Positions 10,525 to 20,594 of a stretch of 64,000 bases of DNA are shown one piece after another. The notes under the pieces were generated by a model that made no database searches, was not told the origin of the DNA, and saw only the letters and a program-made list of their open reading frames with translations. Every line of letters begins with the position of its first letter. Positions within the stretch are counted from its first letter, which is position 1. The position numbers and the translations under genes were made by a program. Origin of the DNA: Aricia agestis (lineage: Eukaryota; Arthropoda; Insecta; Lepidoptera; Lycaenidae); NCBI RefSeq assembly GCF_905147365.1, contig NC_056416.1, positions 7,336,001 to 7,400,000 of the forward strand. The letters run 5' to 3'.

Positions 10525-10572
10525 TAGACAGACAGACAGACACACTTTCGCATTTATAATATTAAGTAGGGA
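10278..10572 (-). mobile_element. Non-autonomous Helitron, family H2, nested in H1
   Basis: Read on the minus strand it starts TCCCTACTTAATATTATAAA and ends TGCGGGCGTCATCTAG followed by T. It has the hairpin CGCAACGGAGTTGCG before the CTAG. It inserted between A and T of the H1 copy. It carries an expanded CAGA tract (10441-10541) near its 5' end. Confidence 0.85.
10441..10541. repeat. CAGA tetranucleotide microsatellite
   Basis: About 25 CAGA units with one CAGATAGA interruption near 10520. It lies where other H2 Helitrons have only two to four CTGT units (for example TCTGTCTGTTAC at 49826 and the run near 57405), so it expanded inside the transposon. Confidence 0.95.
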
Positions 10573-10860
10573 TTATAATTGGAATCTTATCGGCTAAATC
10601 GGCTCCAACGATTTTCATGAAATTTAGTATATAGGGGGTTTCGGGGGCGATAAATCGATCTAGCTAGGAATTATTTTTAGAAAATGTAATTTTATTCATG
10701 TTTTATCGAATACCGAGCAAAGCTCGGTTAAATAGCTAGTATTATTTAGATATACAATTTTATAGCGCGAATAATTATTATTTTCTGCAAGTATAGGCCA
10801 TAAGTAAAAGCACTACACATTTTTTTACTATGATACTGCTTTTATTTCTCACCTCACGAA

Positions 10861-11231
10861 TCTAAATATTTAAAACTCAAAGGTGACTGACTGACATGGT
10901 GATTGGTGATCTATCAACGCACAACCCAAACCACTGGACGGATTCGATCGGGCTGAAATTTGGCATGTAGGTAGCTGTTATTTATTTTTTTATTTATTTA
11001 TTAATTTAAGTCAGGCATCTTGGCTCATATTATAAATACCTTAAAGACTAACATACTTACATACAATTATACTAAAAAACTAACACTAACACTAAAATAC
11101 TGTTATGACTTAGGCATCCGCTAAGAAAGGATTTCAATCAATTCTACCCCCAAGGGGTTAATATAGGGGATGAAAGTATAAAGTATATAATAATACTTCT
11201 TAACACGAGCGAAGCCGCGGGTAAAAGCTCG
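10861..11231 (+). mobile_element. Non-autonomous Helitron, family H3, split by a LINE end
   Basis: Starts TCTAAATATTTAAAACTCAA after an A and ends GCGAAGCCGCGGGTAAAAG followed by CTCG and T (CTAG with one change). The body contains GGTGACTGACTGACATGG and CCAAACCACTGGACGGATTC. A LINE 3' fragment interrupts it at 10982-11099. Confidence 0.8.
10982..11099 (-). mobile_element. LINE 3' fragment inserted in the H3 Helitron
   Basis: The TTTATTT-rich tail, then CAGGCATCTTGGCTCATATT and ACCTTAAAGACTAACATAC, is the same family as 7503 and 36853. It is flanked by a 7-bp duplication CTGTTAT (10975-10981 and 11100-11106), as expected for target-primed reverse transcription with heavy 5' truncation. Confidence 0.8.
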
Positions 11232-12155
11232 TAAAATATATAAGGTAGTATCACGGTATTTGGATATTTAAGTATACTTAAGTACTTTTTCACAACTATT
11301 AATTAAATACCTAAATTATTGTGCGTGTTTTCACAGCCAGGTTAATGGTGTTCGCTCTATAAATGTATATTTAAATAAACTAGGAGTGTCTCAATAACGT
11401 GCTACTTAGCCGTTATTTATTATACGTAGCGTTACTAATAATAATTTTTAACATGAATATATTTTAAATCTGATGTGTACCTACAGTGTACCTATCAATC
11501 TTCCTATGTGTAACGTTACCTACCTGTTATGTGTTAGTTCTAAAGTGTTTAAGAGTGGCCAATTATTATTTGCAATCGATTGTTTCGATACATAACAAAA
11601 AACGGCTATGTAATGTGTTTCTTAGAATAAAAACACGAGAAAAGATCGATTCCAAACGAGTGGCCGCCGGTCTAAAATTGCGTCATAATATTATGTGACA
11701 GTATTTTTTATATTACATCTTATACATTCTTATCTCTTTATATTATAACTTTTGTATATTTACATAATAATTTTATAAAACATTCTTTATCCTTCTCTGT
11801 TTTATTACAAAGCAGGCATTTAAATTCTATTTTCGTCCGTGGAATTCGACGCTTTGACTGCGATATATTTTATTAGATTTCGTGAATGTAACATACTTTT
11901 ATTGCACGCGGAAAAAAAATAGTGTTTTATTCGCTACGAAATATCTGTGCTGAAATCCGTACTAAACTAAACAGGTTTATGTGCATGCGTTTCGTGTGAT
12001 TGATTTTTAACGTGAAAAAGCTTTTTGTTTACTAATGAAATGATGGGAGTGCAGCTTCGCACACATTGTGATGGGTCACAGGGCGCAGTGGGGCGGGTCG
12101 CATTTATTTTTATGACACATCGCGCACTCGGTCACAATAACGCGAAGCTTTGGAG
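11232..12155. other. No gene seen
   Basis: AT-rich, apart from a GC-richer patch around 12040-12140. Short frames only. No repeat was recognised. Confidence 0.45.
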
Positions 12156-12341
12156 CTAAACGAGCGTAATTTGTGAGTTGTGAGTCGCAGAATTTCGGCT
12201 GGCAGAAATTCTGCTGCATTCAGTTTCATACAATATGATTCACACGAGCGTAATTTTTTGCGAGTCATGATTTGTATGAAAAGATATTTACGCGGCAGAA
12301 ATTCTGCGACTCACGACTCACAAAATTACGCTCGTTTGGCT
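12156..12341. mobile_element. MITE with inverted repeats 'AAACGAGCGTAATTTGTGAG'
   Basis: Left TAAACGAGCGTAATTTGTGA and right CACAAAATTACGCTCGTTT form inverted arms that extend through GTGAGTCGCAGAATTTC. A further internal copy of the arm lies near 12243 (ACACGAGCGTAAT) and 12270. No target duplication could be fixed. Non-coding. Confidence 0.75.
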
Positions 12342-12349
12342 TCACCCTA

Positions 12350-12460
12350 AGGGTGTAACAAAAGTCAAAAGAAAAAAAAATCTTGACGGTGTGTAACTAA
12401 TATGTACAGTATTTGCTGTGAAAGCAGCAGCGCTGAAAGAGTTATTATGACTTTTATGTT
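12350..12460 (+). mobile_element. Half of a mariner-type MITE (GGGTGTAACAAAA family)
   Basis: Reads GGGTGTAACAAAAGTC and later GCAGCAGCGCTGAAAGAG, matching the left half of the intact copy at 53071-53329. The right terminal repeat is missing. Confidence 0.55.
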
Positions 12461-12854
12461 TCTACGAGAAATGCCCCAACCCTATGAATATTGGTGGTCC
12501 TATAGGATCTAATAAGACGTATCACTGCAGGCTGCAGCTTGTTCAGGTTTTTATTACCTAGATTCTAGAAGATTCTATAAAAGTGATACTTATGTCGTTG
12601 GCATAGAGGTCTGAAATAGTTCAATTTAACTGAATGTAAATAAACAGCAATTCGTTTTTCACAATGAAACTATCATTCCTCAATTTGATTTCCTCAGGCA
12701 ACATATTTTTTTCGTATATATAATATTATGTATTATATTTTGCACAATCGCATAAGCTTTTTGTTTAAATGTTTGGCACATAAACAGCTGATAGCAGAGT
12801 AGGACAACAATGTACCAGCAGATAAATTTATTCATAGGCTGTAGCGGACCTACG

Positions 12855-12989
12855 CTGCCGTCATAAGAAAAAAGGCCGTTAAGTGATTTTCGCGATTTTC
12901 AGGTTTTAAGTCCACTGAAATTAGTTCAGTGGACTCAAAACCTGAAAATCGCGAAAATCACTTAGCGGCCTTTTTTCTTATGACGGCAG
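12855..12989. repeat. Near-perfect long palindrome
   Basis: Arms of about 63 bp, from CTGCCGTCATAAGAAAAAAG at 12855 to its reverse complement ending at 12989. They have only a couple of mismatches and a spacer of a few bases around ATTAGTT. It is probably a MITE or a young foldback; the high arm identity suggests recent origin or ongoing correction. Confidence 0.9.
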
Positions 12990-12998
12990 TACGTATTT

Positions 12999-13291
12999 AG
13001 GTTTTTTTTTTTTATGAAATAAGGGGGCAAACGAGCAAACGGGTTACCTGATGCAAAGCAACTTCCGTCGCCCATGGACACTCGCAGCATCAGAAGAGCT
13101 GCAGGTGCGTTGCCAGCCTTTTAAGAGGGAAAAGGGTAATAGGGGAAGGTAGGGATGAAAAAGGGAACGGAATAAGGGAGGATAGGGAAGGGAATAGGGT
13201 AGGGGATTGGGCCTCCGGTAAACTCATTCACTCGGCGAAACACAGCGCAAGCGCTGTTTCACGCCGGTTTTCTGTGAGGACGTGGTATTTC
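12999..13291 (-). mobile_element. Family L SINE-like repeat, copy 2 (5' truncated)
   Basis: Reverse copy: a T-run, then ATGAAATAAGGGGGCAAACG, the purine-rich tract at 13120-13200, and GTTTTCTGTGAGGACGTGG. It lacks the outer GACGTGGGAGAGCC end. Confidence 0.8.
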
Positions 13292-13294
13292 TTC

Positions 13295-13359
13295 CAATTT
13301 ATAGTAATCACTATTGCATGGCACAAAAAATGCCATGCAATAGTGATTACTATAAATTG
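13295..13359. repeat. Perfect hairpin next to the family L copy
   Basis: CAATTTATAGTAATCACTAT through TTGCATGGCA pairs exactly with its complement ending at 13359, around a CAAAAAA loop. It directly abuts the truncated end of the family L element. Confidence 0.8.
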
Positions 13360-13870
13360 AATGAATGCCAAAAAGTATTAATTTAACAATACTGCAATAT
13401 TTTAATTGAATGTTATGAGGTCGCCACAGATGCCAACGAATCTGAAAATATTTTAACAATTACCTAGTATTAATTAAAAAGTCCGCTGAAGCCAAGTTAA
13501 GAGTCCAGGTGCCATCGCAATTAACAAACTGTTTTTGGTCCTAAATAAATAAATAAGTTAGGTAGGTAGACTTCTATTTTATAAAATTCGTATAAGTACT
13601 CAATATATTTCATTTGTAACATTAATTTCATTTTATTTGTACAATGTTTTACAATTTTATAATAGTAGGTTTTAACATTGTAACAGAATGTGAATAATAA
13701 TTATGTATTAAATGTATCAATCAGAGCCTCGCCCTAAGAATACACATTGGGCCTGAGTATGGGATGCGACATTTCCAACTTATGGCCAAGCCTAGTAAGC
13801 CTCTACACGTTGGCTCAATGCGCTGGCTCAATGAGCTGGTTAAATGAGCTGGTTAAATGCGCTGGCTAAT

Positions 13871-13920
13871 GTGTTATAAAAGTTGACCAATCCTGTTAGA
13901 TTGGTCAACTTTTATAACAC
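13871..13920. repeat. Perfect hairpin at the inner edge of the left arm
   Basis: GTGTTATAAAAGTTGACCAA pairs exactly with TTGGTCAACTTTTATAACAC, with the loop around TCCTGTTAGA. It may mark a deletion or replication-slippage junction inside the foldback. Confidence 0.8.
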
Positions 13921-14592
13921 AGAATAATCAATGCTATGGGTAATTCAAAAGACATGCTGAATAATGACAATGAACTTTAATTTCTTAGCTTTAGTCATTG
14001 CTGAGAAAAATCGATATCACTGCAGCCAAATTATCATGGCATCGCCTTAATTCTGTAACGAAAAAATCTAACACCCCTTACTCCGACCGGCACACCAACG
14101 GCCCAGACTTCGGCACGGTGTTTGTGTGCGCGCGACTAGACGGACAAAAAATGCCATGAAATAGCTTTGCCACGGCAGTCTCCGAGTGCGGAGTGCCACA
14201 CGTATTTGTTTCTGAAACTAAAAGTAAAATGCGTGATATTCATAATTATTAATTTATACAATTTATAAGACAGATAGAAAAGAAGAAAAGAATAGCTGAT
14301 GGACTTAACTGTAGCTGTGTACAATATAATGATTTATGGTGTGAAATCCTTTAGTTAGATTAGCTTCGTTACTTTGATAAGTTAAATACATACCTCCTAA
14401 GTTGTTAACTTTATTACAATAATAATATTTAAGGTTTCTAGAAATACTGAGGACTATTTCAGAAATGTTGCGGGCTGTACTTTTCTAAGAGAACCTACAT
14501 GTAACATTATTTAGAAATTCTCCACCTTGGTTCAGGAATGTGGAGCGATTTGTAAAGGAGTTGACCTATGTACAGAATAAGCTGGTTGTACA

Positions 14593-14683
14593 CATTGAGC
14601 CAGCGCATTGAGCCAGCGCATTGAGCCAGCGCATTTAGCCAGCGCATTTAACCAGCTCATTGAGCCAGCGCATTGAGCCAACG
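14593..14683. repeat. 13-bp minisatellite in foldback arm
   Basis: Seven units of CATTGAGCCAGCG with variants CATTTAGCCAGCG, CATTTAACCAGCT and CATTGAGCCAACG. The left arm holds about five inverted units (13808-13871), so the unit number differs between arms. Confidence 0.9.
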
Positions 14684-14917
14684 TGTAGAGGCTTACTAGG
14701 CTTGGCCATAAGTTGGAAATGTCGCATCCCATACTCAGGCCCAATGTGTATTCTTAGGGCGAGGCTCTGATTGATACATTTAATACATAATTATTATTCA
14801 CATTCTGTTACAATGTTAAAACCTACTATTATAAAATTGTAAAACATTGTACAAATAAAATGAAATTAATGTTACAAATGAAATATAAGTACTTATACGA
14901 ATTTTATAAAATAGAAG

Positions 14918-15367
14918 AGCTGATTATTGAAGATCAAAATGCCACGTCACTGTGACACCACTGCTGTAACTACATGGACCTAAAAAGTGGCGATGATTCT
15001 GTTTCCGGCTGCATAGTGCATTGTAGAATATTATTTGGATGATCATATTTTATTAAAATAACAAACCCCTGTTTTACATTTATTTATTTCTTGTATTTTC
15101 TTAAATAAGTAGGTAGTTCCTTAATAAAAAAGGAGTGAGCTTCTCTCAGCTCTCACTGGTCATCAAAGTAGCTCTGCAGCTCTCAGGCAGAGGGTACTTA
15201 AATAACAGGTGTTATAAATTCATAATATGTAACACTAGTGACTAGATGTCCCGGTGAACTGCGTGTCACTTATAAACCTTCCCTGGACTCCCAGGAATAT
15301 TTTAAGACTAAAATTAGCTATATCGGTTCAACCGTTTAATCGAGTTATTGCTTTTTTATATAGTCCA
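14918..15367. other. No gene seen
   Basis: AT-rich; nothing recognisable. Confidence 0.4.
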
Positions 15368-15489
15368 TCAAGAAAGTGAAGAAATTAAAAAGTGGCAACA
15401 TCGTAGACGTGTCATCCCTTTTTTCTTAGATTAATTTGAAAGGGATGACACTACGATGTTGCCACTTTTTAGTTTCTTCACTTTCTTGA
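15368..15489. mobile_element. Short MITE, inverted repeats 'TCAAGAAAGTGAAGAAA'
   Basis: Arms of about 50 bp: TCAAGAAAGTGAAGAAATTA, then AAAAGTGGCAACATCGTAG, pairs with the right arm ending TTTCTTCACTTTCTTGA. The spacer is AT-rich. Non-coding. Confidence 0.8.
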
Positions 15490-15999
15490 CAGAGACAGAC
15501 TTTGACATATACAAAGATTATAATACTTTACATAGATTTGATTGTTTCTTGTAATGTCGTAAATTAAACACACACTACATCATAATTATTTCAAATTTTC
15601 TTAACTACATAATATATAATATATAAGTCATAATAATTATTTACAACTTGTTTTTTTAAACTGTATTTAATATAAAGTATCAAAATCTTTTATAGTGACT
15701 GAATACAGTGTGGCCATAAGAGGCCACACCGGAAACAAGTGGCGACTCTATTAATGTCGTGACTTTTTTGACGGGCTATAGGTAAGGCTAGCGTATGTAC
15801 GTAATATTTTTTTATTTTTATAAAATTGTATTCTGTAGACATACATATTTTTCGAGCAGACTATAATATAAAGGCTTACCATTAGGGAGCTCACGCAACT
15901 TGCATCTCCGTCTCCATTTACTGCGTCTGTTTCCATTTTCGTCCCTCGAAAATGGGACATAAAGATGAAATAATATAATAATAATATCTATGGACGCTT
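15490..15999. other. No gene seen
   Basis: AT-rich. A 69-codon minus-strand frame (15751-15960) has no recognisable motif. Confidence 0.4.
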
Positions 16000-16262
16000 C
16001 ACACCACGTCAGTCTTGAGTCTGGCCCCGTGCTAAGTATCTGGAGGACTTGTGTTACAGGTACCAGACAACGGAAATATATTTAATACTTTTATACAATA
16101 CTGTATATATATTTAAGATTTTTATTATATCATACACATATTTAATACATATCCAGACCCTGGAGCATCGAAAACTTTTTGTTCCGTCGGCGGGATTCGA
16201 ACCCGCGACCCCCGGCTTGAGCTGCCACACACTCTTAACCATGGAGCCACAGAGGTCGTCAA
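16000..16262 (-). mobile_element. tRNA-derived SINE, family B, copy 1
   Basis: The minus strand carries a B box GGGTTCGAATCCCGCC and an A-box-like TGGCTCCATGG, then a body ending with the sequence around GGTACCTGTAACACAAGTCC and GACGTGGTGTGAAGCGTCCA. It matches 29414-29700. It is not a functional tRNA: the tRNA-like head continues into an unrelated tail. Confidence 0.85.
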
Positions 16263-16615
16263 TGAAAAATATATCATGTGAGTTTTGTGAGAGATGACAG
16301 CCAGCCCATACAATTATTCGGCCCCGAAGCGATCTATATGTTAATGAGTAATGTTAGTGATGTGTGTTTATGAAGCATAATTTAGGTTCGCGTAATACAT
16401 CTTGTTTGACGCTTCACTTTGTGGCTCGATGGAATTCTCTATCTAGGCATAAAAAATTAAATTACTCACCCTGGCCGAGTTGTTCAGCAAAATTTTAAAG
16501 TAGATTTACAGTAACACCCAACTTTTGAGATGAATTTAAGTTTTGTGTCCAATTACATCTCGTCTAGAGCTGCACCGTGGACGCTATGACTAATTTTTGT
16601 ACTATCAGAGAAGTA

Positions 16616-16745
16616 TTGATTCCTATGCAAATCGGGGACCTAATAGTTTGGTCGGTTACGTCAAACCCAGCTGACAGACCACAATTAACATTGAATTGAC
16701 ATATTCGACCAAATAACGTTGGTCTGTCAATTGCATAGGAATCAA
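16616..16745. mobile_element. Short MITE, inverted repeats 'TTGATTCCTATGCAA'
   Basis: TTGATTCCTATGCAA at 16616 is inverted at 16731-16745. Weaker complementarity continues inward (TTGGTCGG / CGACCAAA). Non-coding. Confidence 0.65.
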
Positions 16746-16747
16746 CT

Positions 16748-17869
16748 TACTCGATCGTACATAAAAAATTATGGTTAAACTTTTAAAGCCTTGCGTACAC
16801 GTGAAAAGGTACCTAAATTAATTACTGATGTTATTTATCCAGAGTCCAAAATGAAACTCAGGAAGTTGGCAGGAGTTTTAGCGGGACGTATGAATAGCTC
16901 ATCACGCGAAATGAATTTAGAGCCGCTGAGATACGCAAGATTGCAAAAGTTTCAGTATTTAATTGCCTCTTAAGTCGATACTGCTGGGCGCTTATCTTCA
17001 TTAGATAGGTATTTACTTTTGGAAAGCGCTTAATGACGCCTCGCTTTGGAAGTTGACAAACATGATGATTTTGAAATTTTGCTATAAAAACATTTTATAA
17101 AAATAATAACAATAATAATTATTATTTTACAGTTTATTTATTAGGATTTGTAATGGAATTAATTTGTAGTAGTTGGTACGTATGCTTTTTTAATTTCTGT
17201 CTATAAAATCTTTTCTATGAAGGAAATATTCTGGGGATCTCAAACTATCTTATTCTCACACCAAAATAGAGAGCTTGAAGGGGCAAGAAACTTTTCTCAT
17301 TTAAATAATAATTAACGCAACGGCGTACGCGATTAACTTGTCTATTGGCAACTTATTTTGAGATAAGTTTCATAATGTATGTTATCTGTTGGAGCGGCCA
17401 GTACCGGATGGGTATTTGAGTGACGCTGTCTAACTGACGATGGATATTTTGATAGGTGACAACCATCATCTGAAAAATGCCGAGATTGTTAAGAATGTCG
17501 GGAAGTACCGAGTACGGTGGATGCTCCCAAGCCCATCGGCTCCAAATCTGACGATATATGGTTAATCACAGCTTTATTTCAGCACCTAATGTACGCCCAC
17601 AATTATAGAGGATGAATGCAATGTTATTCCACAGTCATCAGTTTCTAATACCGCTCGACGATCCGATAAACATAATATTAGGTACGTATGCTTGAAAAGA
17701 AATACGTAAGAAAACCGTTCAATTTTTGGATTGCATCGTTTTGTCTTGCTCTTTTAGGAAAAAAATTAGACTTACGATCGCACTCACGAATATTAATTAT
17801 AATATTACACACGGTGCTGCTCGCCAGTTCTGTTATACTTGAAACAAAGAGAATGTCATATACTACGTA
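16748..17869. other. No identified gene
   Basis: A 60-codon plus-strand frame at 16791-16973 (with MKLRKLAGVLAGRMN) is compositionally more protein-like than its neighbours, but I cannot name it and see no splice-supported gene. The rest is AT-rich. Confidence 0.3.
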
Positions 17870-18034
17870 ATGGCGGCTCTCGACATAGGCGAACGCGTTG
17901 GCCAACGCGTCTGCAGACGCGTTGGCCCAATGTGTAGAACGGGCGTTCGCGCGTTGGCCGTAGGTATTTAGACGTTGGCCAACGCGCGAACGCCCGTTCT
18001 ACACATTGGGTTCGCCTATGTCGAGAGCCGCCAT
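17870..18034. repeat. GC-rich foldback with ACGCGTTGGCC repeats
   Basis: The outer arms ATGGCGGCTCTCGACATAGG and its complement (18015-18034) are identical. The inner arms repeat CCCAATGTGTAGAACGGGCG, then TTCGCGCGTTGGCC. About 24 extra bp (ACGCGTCTGCAGACGCGT region) sit only in the left arm. Probably a MITE. The open frames over it are by-products. Confidence 0.8.
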
Positions 18035-19152
18035 AACACAAAGAGACTTGAACTTGGCTTGACACGCTGCCGCGTGTCTAGACTTGACTGTAATTAAATG
18101 AAGAGTTTGATAGGTAACGTAAGAGGCTTATGTCAAAGTGTTTATCTATATAACGTGAGCCAAAAACTTTGTATCCCTTTTGACGTAGGTGAATGAAATT
18201 TTGCACAGTTATAGTTTATATGGTGAGGGAGTGCATCGAGCTAATATTATTTTGAAATTATGCTTTTATCATACATTTTTTTAACAAAGAAAACATTACA
18301 CACACTACAACACACACACTAGGAAAAATGACATATTTTTGAGTGACAAGCCTATAGGTACATACAAATTATACTCGTTTATTTATGGTTGAAGTCTGTT
18401 GAAGAATAAGGTGACAAATTGAAAATGGATTATAGTTTTTTTTTAAATTGAATCTGAGATACTATTAGACAATGCTTACACGGCCAGTCTGAGATCAGCT
18501 AAGTCCCAGAGACAAGAGTTGAAAAAAAATTAATAAAGTCAATATTTTTTACAAAATATAGGTAGTAGTCCTAATGTCGTTGAAACTAAGGTCGAATTTC
18601 GACCATTGGGCGATCTCTAGTTTAATTAGATTTCAATAATTGATATTAGTATCTGAGTGCGGCAGTAAGCCATATACTTTAGAAATGATTAACCTATTAG
18701 GTTAATAGTCATGAGGTGTAAGTATATATATACCTATAATACCATAATATGGCCGTGATTTTGCTCATCAAGTGTAATTGCGGCGACGTCGCGTCGCACC
18801 CAAATTACCATGCGAAGGTGCAGAATAATGTAATAACTGAGTACACTTAACCGACTAAACCTCCAAATTACTAGCTCAGGTTTCTTATGGCAGTTCTTAC
18901 AAATGTTTAATAGGTACTTAATTACTTATCTCTAATTATTGAATGAAGATTTTGCCATAAGGTCCAAACATTGTGCATATGACTTATGTTAGCGTATCAA
19001 AACACTGGTTTGGTATTTACGTTATCGCACGCCGAAGTCTGGCAATACCGCACCACCGTTGGCAAACATGGGGTGTGTTAGGTTTTTTCGTTACGGAATT
19101 TCTTTATTCGGTCGCCGTTCTCAAAGTCCGCGATAAAAGCTGTGCAATAGCT
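18035..19152. other. No gene seen
   Basis: AT-rich, with a CACACACTACAACACACAC tract near 18298-18320. No repeat boundary was recognised. Confidence 0.4.
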
Positions 19153-20084
19153 TAAAAATCGGCCAAGTGCGAGTCGGACTCGCGCACGAAGTGTTCCATA
19201 CCATTTGGTTGTGCACTTAATTTTGTTATAATTTAATATATTATATTTCCTTAATAATTAAATAATAAGTTCTCAAATTACACTCTGGATTTGTGTTGTG
19301 TTTGATTTCCACTGTTGGGATGTAGCTCAGTTTGGGAGTTTCTGTTCATCAACCGTTGGATGAACCTTTAACATAATATGGCAATTCACTACTGTCGGAA
19401 GAAAACGAAGAATACATATCTTTGATACTTGACAGATGACAAGTGTTTGCTGGCCGCCTTTTTGCCGCGGAACCGGGTGACATTCTCTTTGGAACCGGGT
19501 TTGACGGCATACGAGAAAATTTTGTTCTGATAATTTTTCCTTGAAAAGGCTTAATCCAGCTGGAATTTCAAGTTTCTTTCCCTTTTGGTTTTTCAATATA
19601 ATCGCTGTGAACTTTTTGTGTGGTCGGCCGACCAAAGTGCATCAAAATTCAAGAGTACTTCAACTACGCTCCGGAGCGGACCACGCGCTACAGAAGACAA
19701 TCATCTTGCTCCTACAAGATCCAACGGGCTTGCTGCTACTGCAATTGCCTGATGAGCACCCCTGCTGACTATGGAACAGGTTAGTCGGGCATGATACGGA
19801 ATCCGAAGTGTTTTTTTTTTGAGAACTTTGTATTATTCCGCAGGCAATTTAGCTATTTACACGCTATTGCCTTTCCACCATTATAGAGCAATATTAGGCC
19901 AAATATTGTGGTTTTTGTATAGGACCCCCCTTAACTTTTTATTTTATTTTAATATTATTATCAAATATTAGAGTACACATATAATAACTTTGTGAAAAAT
20001 TCAAGTACGTACCTGTTGCCATGTTTAAAATATTATACATATATATACGAAGTCTTAGTAAATTTGGGTACGGAACCCTAAAAA
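19153..20084 (+). repeat. 'CCAAGTGCGAG...TACGGAACCC' repeat, copy 3, interrupted
   Basis: The left part 19153-19204 (ATCGGCCAAGTGCGAGTCGG, then the degenerate TTCCATACCAT) and the right part 19882-20084 (TTATAGAGCAATATTAGGCC to GGTACGGAACCCTAAAA) belong together. They are separated by about 677 bp of unrelated DNA. The right part is also internally shortened. Confidence 0.75.
19205..19881. mobile_element. Unclassified insertion within repeat copy 3, carrying a 102-codon frame
   Basis: The host repeat is interrupted exactly at CCAT, which recurs at both borders (19201-19204 and 19878-19881) within similar TTCC-ACCAT contexts. This looks like a short target duplication. A minus-strand frame (19327-19635) encodes a basic 102-residue product starting MVGRPHKKFTAIILKNQKG. 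Further protein-like sequence upstream is cut by a stop. I do not recognise the family. There is no poly-A tail and no clear terminal repeat, so a captured gene piece or a degraded transposon are both possible. Confidence 0.4.
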
Positions 20085-20481
20085 TGAGTATAATCTGTGG
20101 ATGCCGATAATAACGTTGTCATTATTGAGCTGCAAGTAATCCGTGGAAGCCTTTGTTTCAAGTATAAACCTTTAATCCTGGGTAATGTCACCACTCGTCA
20201 GCCTCGGGGGTCGCTATAAATGCTCTTATAACATTTTCCCCCAAGGATCCCCGCTCCTCAAAAAACATGATTTATTTAAGAGAATAATAGCTAAGTATTA
20301 CTTTATATTACGATGTTTGCTTCAACAAAAAATTATAAGCAAAAAACTTTTTGAAAAAAAGTTAGAATTTTAGGGGAAATTTATTTTCTTCTTTTTAAAG
20401 TAACTATTTAAATAAACGCTTTTTTTTAAAAAGTTTTTATTATTTTCTTAAGTCTACTTGATTGTAGTTTGTTTTGTTTCA
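20085..20481. other. No gene seen
   Basis: AT-rich; nothing recognised. Confidence 0.4.
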
Positions 20482-20594
20482 AGAATCGCCCCCGAAACCC
20501 TCTATATACAAAATTTCATGAAAATCGTTGGAGCCGATTCCGAGATTCCAATTATATATATATATACAAGAATTGCTCGTTTAAAGATATAAGA
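20482..20594 (-). mobile_element. Helitron H1, 5' fragment
   Basis: The minus strand starts TCTTATATCTTTAAACGAGC and continues to GGTTTCGGGGGCGATTC, then stops. The 3' hairpin and CTAG are absent. Confidence 0.8.

Larger units (their letters stand above)
10237..10739 (+). mobile_element. Non-autonomous Helitron, family H1, complete but interrupted
   Basis: The 5' end TCTTATATATTTAAACGAG is preceded by A. The 3' end has the hairpin CCGAGCAAAGCTCGG (10713-10727), then TTAAATAG and CTAG at 10736-10739, followed by T. TC...CTAG between A and T with a subterminal hairpin is the Helitron signature. A second Helitron (10278-10572) lies inside it. Without that insert the element is about 208 bp, close to the intact copy at 30122-30317. 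Confidence 0.9.
13571..14917. mobile_element. 1.35-kb foldback element with about 300-bp inverted arms
   Basis: CTTCTATTTTATAAAATTCG at 13571 has its reverse complement ending at 14917. The arms stay complementary through TTTACAATTTTATAATAGT, CAATCAGAGCCTCGCCCTAA and a 13-bp minisatellite on each side. The 700-bp core is unique AT-rich DNA with no transposase. The 70-codon frame at 14532-14744 is the minisatellite read through and is not a gene. No target duplication was identified. Confidence 0.85.

Noticed and set aside
10347..10559. 70-codon frame with a TDRQ repeat
   Set aside because: Translation of the CAGA microsatellite inside a Helitron.
14532..14744. 70-codon frame with tandem Ala-Gln-Cys-Ala repeats
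   Set aside because: Translation of the 13-bp minisatellite in a foldback arm.
16180..16262. Possible tRNA gene on the minus strand
   Set aside because: Head of family B SINE; the same head and tail recur at 29414-29700.
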